This document shows positions 13,720-18,444 of a stretch of 18,444 bases of DNA, piece by piece. The DNA lies in NCBI GenBank assembly GCA_031271275.1, contig JAISWA010000252.1, positions 1-18,444 of the forward strand, read 5' to 3'. The position numbers and the translations under genes were made by a program. The notes beneath the pieces are model-generated. The model did not search any database. It worked only from the letters and a program-made list of their open reading frames with translations, and was not told where the DNA came from. The stretch is from Clostridiales bacterium. Lineage in GTDB: Bacteria; Bacillota; Clostridia; Lachnospirales; WQUN01. The stretch's first letter is position 1, and the number at the start of each line of letters is the position of its first letter.

Positions 13720-15467
13720 TGAACAGTATCAAGCTTAAGCTGCTGTTTATCTGTATCGCCGTAATGCTCATCGTCATGTCGGTCTGCGGGAGCATTATGC
13801 TGCAAACCGTCAAAGCCAACGAGGAACAAAAATCCCGTGAGCAGTTAAGGGCTTACGCGGTGCGTATTAACGAGCAAATCGTGCAGGTGTACGAGAGCCC
13901 TGCGCAGTTTCAGGACGGTTTCGACCGTTGGAACACCGACAACGAGATTCAGGGCGGGATAATGGACGCGGCGGGCGTCTTTGTCGCGCCTTATTCTTTT
14001 TTGGGCCATCAGATAAACAACAGCGCGGTGGTCGCGGCGCTTGCGGGCAGGGAAGATTTCCTCCCCGGGGAAAAAGGACTGGATTTTAACCTTACCGAAC
14101 AGGAATGGCTGTGCTATACGCTGCCCGCCGAAAAAAACGGCGAGCGTTTCGTGGTGTTCACCCGCATGAACGCGCAGGCAATGAACAAAAACCTCTCGCA
14201 GCTTACGCTTACGTTTATTATTATGGTGGTCATCGCGCTCGTGCTGACCGGCGCGCTTTGGTACGTGTTCGCGGACACGCTGACGCGGCCGATTATCGCG
14301 CTGACGCGCCGCGCGAAAGAAATGGCGGAGGGCAACCTCGATACGGACATCCCCGTGCAAAGCCGGGACGAAATCGGGCAGCTCACCGAAAGCTTTAACA
14401 ACATGGCGAAAGAGCTCAACACGACGCTTGCGAATATTTCCAGTGAAACCAACAAACGCGGCGCGATTTTGCATAACATGACCGACGGGGTGCTCGCCTA
14501 CGACGCCGGGGAAAAACTGATTCACGCCAACAACACCAGCGGGGAGCTGCTCGGGTACGACGATATACAAACCGCGCCCATGCGGGAAATCTTGAAGCGG
14601 CTGTACCTTTCCCCCGAAGAAGTGTACGCCCTTGCGCAAGACCAGGTGAAGGAATCCACCCTTTCCATAGGCGACCGCTTTATCACCGCGTGCGTCACGC
14701 CGTATATGAACCTTTACAATGAAATAGACGGCTATGTCATCGTGCTGCAGGACGTGACCAAAATGACGAAGCTCGATTTGATGCGCAAAGACTTCGTGGC
14801 GAATGTTTCCCATGAGTTGCGCACGCCGCTTACGTCCGTGCAGACCTATACGGAGACTTTGCTCGACGGCGCGATAGACGACCGGAAGACCGCCATCGAC
14901 TTCCTGAAAGTAATCGACGGCGAGACGCAGCGCATGGCGCTGTTGGTTACGGATTTGCTTTCCCTTTCGAGGCTCGACAACAAATCCTCCGCCGAGGAAA
15001 AAGAGGTCATTGATCTGGCGGGGCTGCTGCGGGTCGCGGTACGGCAAAGTCAGGTGCACGCGGATAAAAAAGGTCAGCGCATCACTTTCGACTCGCCGAA
15101 CAAGCCCTACTTCATAGAAGCCAACGCGGCGCGCATCAATCAGGTCGTCACCAATATCCTGACCAACTCCGTCAAATACAGCCCCGAGGACACGGAAATA
15201 GACGTTTCCACGGAAGAAACGGACAAATACTACCGCGTATTTATCCGCGACCACGGCATGGGCATCCCCAAAGACGACATACCGCATATTTTTGAAAGGT
15301 TTTACCGCGTGGACAAGGCGCGTTCCCGGGCTATGGGCGGAACCGGGCTCGGGCTTGCCATCGCGAAGGAAATTATGGAGGAACACGGCGGGCGCATCAT
15401 CGTTACCAGCGAGTTGAACCAGGGCACTACCATGGTACTCCGGTTTACCCGGTACAAGTCGGTATGA
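13719..15467 (+). CDS. walK: Sensor histidine kinase WalK (YycG)
   Basis: The membrane kinase partner of WalR. The protein has 582 aa with family order: first membrane helix (7-29), an extracellular sensor of about 130 residues, second helix (162-185), HAMP (to about 238), PAS (about 245-350), HisKA with H365 in SHELRTP, and the ATP-binding domain with N-box NQVVTNILTNSVKYS (474-488), DHGMGIP (511-517) and GGTGLGLAIAKEI (540-552). In the family, phosphate passes from this His to WalR D53, and WalH and WalI act on the membrane part. Its ATG overlaps the walR stop and its TGA overlaps the walH ATG, so translation is coupled throughout. Confidence 0.96.
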   Translation: MNSIKLKLLFICIAVMLIVMSVCGSIMLQTVKANEEQKSREQLRAYAVRINEQIVQVYESPAQFQDGFDRWNTDNEIQGGIMDAAGVFVAPYSFLGHQINNSAVVAALAGREDFLPGEKGLDFNLTEQEWLCYTLPAEKNGERFVVFTRMNAQAMNKNLSQLTLTFIIMVVIALVLTGALWYVFADTLTRPIIALTRRAKEMAEGNLDTDIPVQSRDEIGQLTESFNNMAKELNTTLANISSETNKRGAILHNMTDGVLAYDAGEKLIHANNTSGELLGYDDIQTAPMREILKRLYLSPEEVYALAQDQVKESTLSIGDRFITACVTPYMNLYNEIDGYVIVLQDVTKMTKLDLMRKDFVANVSHELRTPLTSVQTYTETLLDGAIDDRKTAIDFLKVIDGETQRMALLVTDLLSLSRLDNKSSAEEKEVIDLAGLLRVAVRQSQVHADKKGQRITFDSPNKPYFIEANAARINQVVTNILTNSVKYSPEDTEIDVSTEETDKYYRVFIRDHGMGIPKDDIPHIFERFYRVDKARSRAMGGTGLGLAIAKEIMEEHGGRIIVTSELNQGTTMVLRFTRYKSV

Positions 15468-16789
15468 CGGCGCGCCGCCGGCGTTTACGGTTTTTAAAAT
15501 ACCCGCTGATCATCGCGCTGATGGTTCTCGCCGTTTTTCAAACCGGACGGCTGTGGCTGATTAATATCGCCAACCGGAATTTTTTTAACGTGTTTTCCCA
15601 AACGCCGCCCGCCGCCGCCGAAACCCTTGAAAACTTTATACGCCCTTACCGCGTCGTTTCCGGTTCGGGCGACGGGTTTTTCAATATCCAGTACAGCGGG
15701 CTTACCAACGCGGAAAGTTGGCAGTACGGGCAGAGCGCCCTGTCCGCGGTGCTCACGAACGGCGAATTTGCCGGGGCGGTCACGGTGGATTATGAAAAAC
15801 TGCTCGCAAGCCAGGTGTACCTGTACGATTACAACTTCCAACTCCCGTCGGAAACGCTGGCGCGCGCGTTAAACAGCCAACGCGCGGCGACGCTGACTTC
15901 CCGGGGCGTTGCTTCCTTTGACCGCGTCGCGGTGCAGCCCCCCGCTTCCGAAAACGAAAGCTTGCAGGTTTATTTTATCCGGGACGGCGACGCGTTCGCG
16001 TTCCGCCTGCCGGAAACCGGCGCGCAAACGCGCTTTATACGTACCATAGAACCCGCCCGTTCTTCCGGGCGGCTCGCGTATGTTCCCGCCGGAAGCGAAG
16101 TGATTGCGCAAGCCGCGCCGGGTCAGTTCATCGCCACATGGGAGGAAGGGTTCCCCTACCCGCCCGTCGTCATTACCAACCCCTATACCAACGATTACGG
16201 GGAAAAACTCATTTCCTTCATCCAGACCCGCGCCGAGCCTTTGTTTGACAACCCCGCCGCGATTAACGCGGAGGTCGGCGCGGACGGGGTGTACACCTTC
16301 TCGACGCAGAATACGGTGGTGCGCTTTACGGAGGAGGACATCCTCGAATACAACAGCTACCGGGCGGTGGACAGCGCCGGGACCGTCAATGTTGTAAGGG
16401 ATTATTCCGCCGCCGCCGCGTTTATCGCCGCGGACAACCATATCGTCAACGAAACCTATCTCGCCGGGTACGAGGAACAGGAAGGCCGCCATGTATTCCG
16501 GTTTGATTACGTGATAAACGATTTGCCGCTTTTGCTGCAGTCGGGGCATCCCATAGAAGTGACCGTAGACCGCGGGATGGTCACCCGTTACCGGAAGCTT
16601 GCGTACAATTTCCATACCGACTCCAGCGAGTCCTTCACCGGTTCGATTAAATTTGACGAATGGATTGACCCGAAGACGCGCGCGGACAAAGTGCGGCTTG
16701 GATACAGGATTGACAACCAACCGGTGCTGATTTTGTACTGGTTCGTTGAAAACGCGGGAAATGTTTTACTACAACCGATAGGGTCGTGA
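15464..16789 (+). CDS. walH: WalRK regulator YycH (WalH)
   Basis: A 441-aa protein with a short basic cytoplasmic tail, one membrane helix (about 13-33) and a large extracellular domain. Length (about 455 aa in B. subtilis), topology and position fit YycH, which together with YycI modulates WalK through their membrane helices. Sequence identity in this family is low, so the call rests much on context: it starts inside the walK stop codon (ATGA) and is followed 6 nt later by the YycI gene. I see no enzymatic motif. Confidence 0.85.
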   Translation: MTARRRRLRFLKYPLIIALMVLAVFQTGRLWLINIANRNFFNVFSQTPPAAAETLENFIRPYRVVSGSGDGFFNIQYSGLTNAESWQYGQSALSAVLTNGEFAGAVTVDYEKLLASQVYLYDYNFQLPSETLARALNSQRAATLTSRGVASFDRVAVQPPASENESLQVYFIRDGDAFAFRLPETGAQTRFIRTIEPARSSGRLAYVPAGSEVIAQAAPGQFIATWEEGFPYPPVVITNPYTNDYGEKLISFIQTRAEPLFDNPAAINAEVGADGVYTFSTQNTVVRFTEEDILEYNSYRAVDSAGTVNVVRDYSAAAAFIAADNHIVNETYLAGYEEQEGRHVFRFDYVINDLPLLLQSGHPIEVTVDRGMVTRYRKLAYNFHTDSSESFTGSIKFDEWIDPKTRADKVRLGYRIDNQPVLILYWFVENAGNVLLQPIGS

Positions 16790-16795
16790 GACGCT

Positions 16796-17656
16796 GTGCT
16801 TTGGGAACGCGCTAAAAACCTGATGATCGTTTTTTTCCTGGTACTTAACGCGCTGCTCGCGTGGTTCCTGTACCGGGAAAGCAACCGCTACACGCTTACG
16901 CAGGAGCGGGAGCAGGCGGTTTACGACGTGCTGCGGCGTAACAACGTGACCCGTTACACGCGCATTATGCGCAATTACGCGCCCATGCGCCCGTTGGCGA
17001 TTTCGGGCTACGCGTATGATTCCGAAGCGTTGGTGCAAATATTTTTTGACGAACCTGAAACGGTCACGGCGGAAGAAAGCAATCCGGACGAATCCGTCTA
17101 CTATACGGATGCCGCGCGGCTTGTGATTTCAAACGGCTATATTTCCTATGAGTTAATAAGCGCCGGCGGGACGGCGGCGGACGAAGGCGCCCCGCGAACG
17201 GCAAGCGCCTCCGCGCTGTGCGAGGAATTTATCAGAAAGCACTTCCCCGACTACCGCGCCGACGGCATGATTACCGAGACGGGCGGTTTACGCTATATTT
17301 ACCGGCAGGCGTACCAAAATTACCTCGTGTACGGGAATTTTATAGAATTTTTCGTTACGGCGGACGGAATCGCGCAAATCGACATGCAATACGGGACGGT
17401 GCTCGGCTTCGAGGGGCAGGAGCAGGAAATCTGCCCGCCGGACGAAGCGCTGCTGACTTTCATCCAGCGCATACGCAGCCTGTACGGGGGCGCGCCGGTC
17501 ATGCTCACGCAAATGGATATGGTTTATTATTATCAGGAGGAACCCAACCGGCGCGGGTACATGGTCTTGCAGGCGGTGCCGTATTACCGTATATTTATTG
17601 AAGATCAGGCGCTGCCGTTTCTGGTGAACGCCTACAGCAATGTCTGTATCAATTAA
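16796..17656 (+). CDS. walI: WalRK regulator YycI (WalI)
   Basis: A 286-aa protein starting at GTG 16796, 6 nt after walH. The N-terminus MLWERAKNLMIVFFLVLNAL has the YycI look: a short W/K-containing tail, then one membrane helix (about 9-26). The rest is an extracellular domain. Length is near the usual 280 aa. In B. subtilis YycI and YycH form a complex that restrains WalK. The ribosome binding site is weak (AGGG about 12 nt upstream), so translation may depend on coupling to walH. The next gene starts 16 nt after the stop with no terminator. Confidence 0.88.
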   Translation: MLWERAKNLMIVFFLVLNALLAWFLYRESNRYTLTQEREQAVYDVLRRNNVTRYTRIMRNYAPMRPLAISGYAYDSEALVQIFFDEPETVTAEESNPDESVYYTDAARLVISNGYISYELISAGGTAADEGAPRTASASALCEEFIRKHFPDYRADGMITETGGLRYIYRQAYQNYLVYGNFIEFFVTADGIAQIDMQYGTVLGFEGQEQEICPPDEALLTFIQRIRSLYGGAPVMLTQMDMVYYYQEEPNRRGYMVLQAVPYYRIFIEDQALPFLVNAYSNVCIN

Positions 17657-17672
17657 CCGGGATTGAAAACCT

Positions 17673-18444
17673 ATGTCATTTAACTCGCTGCTCTTTATTT
17701 TTTTCTTAATCGTCGTCCTATTCCTTTATTATCTCTCCCCCCACCCTTTCCGATGGATGGTGCTGCTTATTTCCAGTTTGGTATTCTATGCCGCGTGGGA
17801 TGTGGCGCTGCTTTTTTTAATGCTTTCCGTGGTGCTGATCAATTACGCCGCGGCGTTTTTAATGGTAAGGAACCCTTCGCGCAAGAAAGTTATTTTAATC
17901 GCGGCGGCGCTCATCAACTTCGGGCTGCTGTTTATTTTTAAATACGCCAACTTTTTTTCACGCGCCGTCGGGAATTTCTCCGAATTCCCGGAACTGCGCA
18001 TCATTCTGCCCATGGGCATTTCCTTTTACACCTTTCAGGCGATGGGGTACACCATCGACGTATACCGCGACGCCGCGCTCAGGGAAAAGAATTTCTTTAA
18101 ATTCGCGCTGTTTATCACCTTCTTCCCCCAGTTGGTCGCCGGGCCCATCGAGCGCTTCTCAAGCCTCTCGCCGCAGTTGTTTTCGCGGAAAAAATTCCGG
18201 ACGGAAAATTTGGTGACCGGGTTAAAGTATCTCGCCTTCGGTTTCTTCAAAAAAATCGTAATCGCCGACCGGGTCGCCGCCGCGGTCAACACCGTTTACA
18301 ACAACCCCACCCGCCACGCGGGGCTGCCCCTTATTATCGCCACGGTGCTGTTCGCGTTCCAAATTTACTGCGACTTCAGCGGTTATTCCGACATCGCCGT
18401 CGGCTGCGCGAAAATGCTCGGCATCGACCTGATGCAAAATTTCA
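17673..18444 (+). CDS. MBOAT-family O-acyltransferase (AlgI/PatA-like), 3' end cut off
   Basis: The frame is open from ATG 17673 to the right edge, giving 257 codons. The product is very hydrophobic with several membrane helices. AlgI-type MBOAT marks are seen: an N-terminal SFNSLLFIFFLIVV helix, ILPMGISFYTFQAMGYTIDV (about 110-129), FPQLVAGPIERF (about 151-162) and YCDFSGYSDIAVGCAKMLGI (about 231-250). The catalytic histidine region lies beyond the window. Family members move acetyl or other acyl groups across the membrane onto wall or exopolysaccharides, often with a SGNH/DltD-like partner. It follows walI by 16 nt and may be part of the wal transcript. Its ribosome binding site is weak. 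Confidence 0.9.
   Translation, partial: MSFNSLLFIFFLIVVLFLYYLSPHPFRWMVLLISSLVFYAAWDVALLFLMLSVVLINYAAAFLMVRNPSRKKVILIAAALINFGLLFIFKYANFFSRAVGNFSEFPELRIILPMGISFYTFQAMGYTIDVYRDAALREKNFFKFALFITFFPQLVAGPIERFSSLSPQLFSRKKFRTENLVTGLKYLAFGFFKKIVIADRVAAAVNTVYNNPTRHAGLPLIIATVLFAFQIYCDFSGYSDIAVGCAKMLGIDLMQNF

Noticed and set aside
13845..15386. 513-aa minus-strand frame opposite walK
   Set aside because: Long only because stop codons are rare opposite GC-rich coding sequence; very rich in His/Arg/Val, no domain, no ribosome site, and walK is certain.

Overview
The window looks like chromosome of an endospore-forming Bacillota, probably a Clostridia-type lineage with fairly high GC. The evidence is dipicolinate synthase genes (spoVFA/spoVFB), a CodY regulator, a T-box leader, a complete walR-walK-walH-walI cell-wall operon, an SLH-domain surface protein and strong AGGAGG-type ribosome binding sites. 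I cannot name the genus. There is no phage, no transposase, no CRISPR array, and no tRNA or rRNA gene.

Left part (1-6051) is all on the minus strand and reads right to left: dprA, topA, codY, a small HicB/DUF1902 antitoxin, spoVFA, spoVFB, and then a T-box leader cut by the window edge. dprA-topA-codY-hicB are tightly packed (gaps of 20 nt or less, or overlaps) and look co-transcribed. A strong hairpin plus U-run separates this housekeeping unit from the sporulation pair spoVFAB. A sigma-K-like promoter lies inside that hairpin, so spoVFAB should be made only late in the mother cell. The hicA toxin that normally pairs with hicB survives only as a C-terminal scrap.

Middle part (6135-12623) is on the plus strand: a DUF218/YdcF-like membrane protein; a 455-bp non-coding stretch with an AT-rich block and several inverted and direct repeats; an adenylate-kinase-like protein with a very short lid; ispE of the MEP isoprenoid pathway; a large secreted SLH-domain protein with five tandem beta-rich modules; and a membrane-anchored LysM-G5 protein with no catalytic domain.

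Right part (12624-18444) opens with a 397-bp gene-free gap holding two inverted-repeat elements, one with perfect 27-bp ends. The walRKHI operon follows: response regulator, sensor kinase and two membrane-anchored kinase regulators. The operon runs without a visible terminator into an MBOAT-family (AlgI/PatA-like) acyltransferase that is cut by the right edge. The genes from 9146 onward share a cell-envelope theme.

No clearly new multi-gene system is visible. The points most worth checking are two places where a promoter -10 element sits inside the loop of a terminator hairpin (1802-1856 and 11178-11224), a CodY with a contracted sensing domain, the MITE-like element before walR, and the link between walRKHI and an MBOAT acyltransferase.
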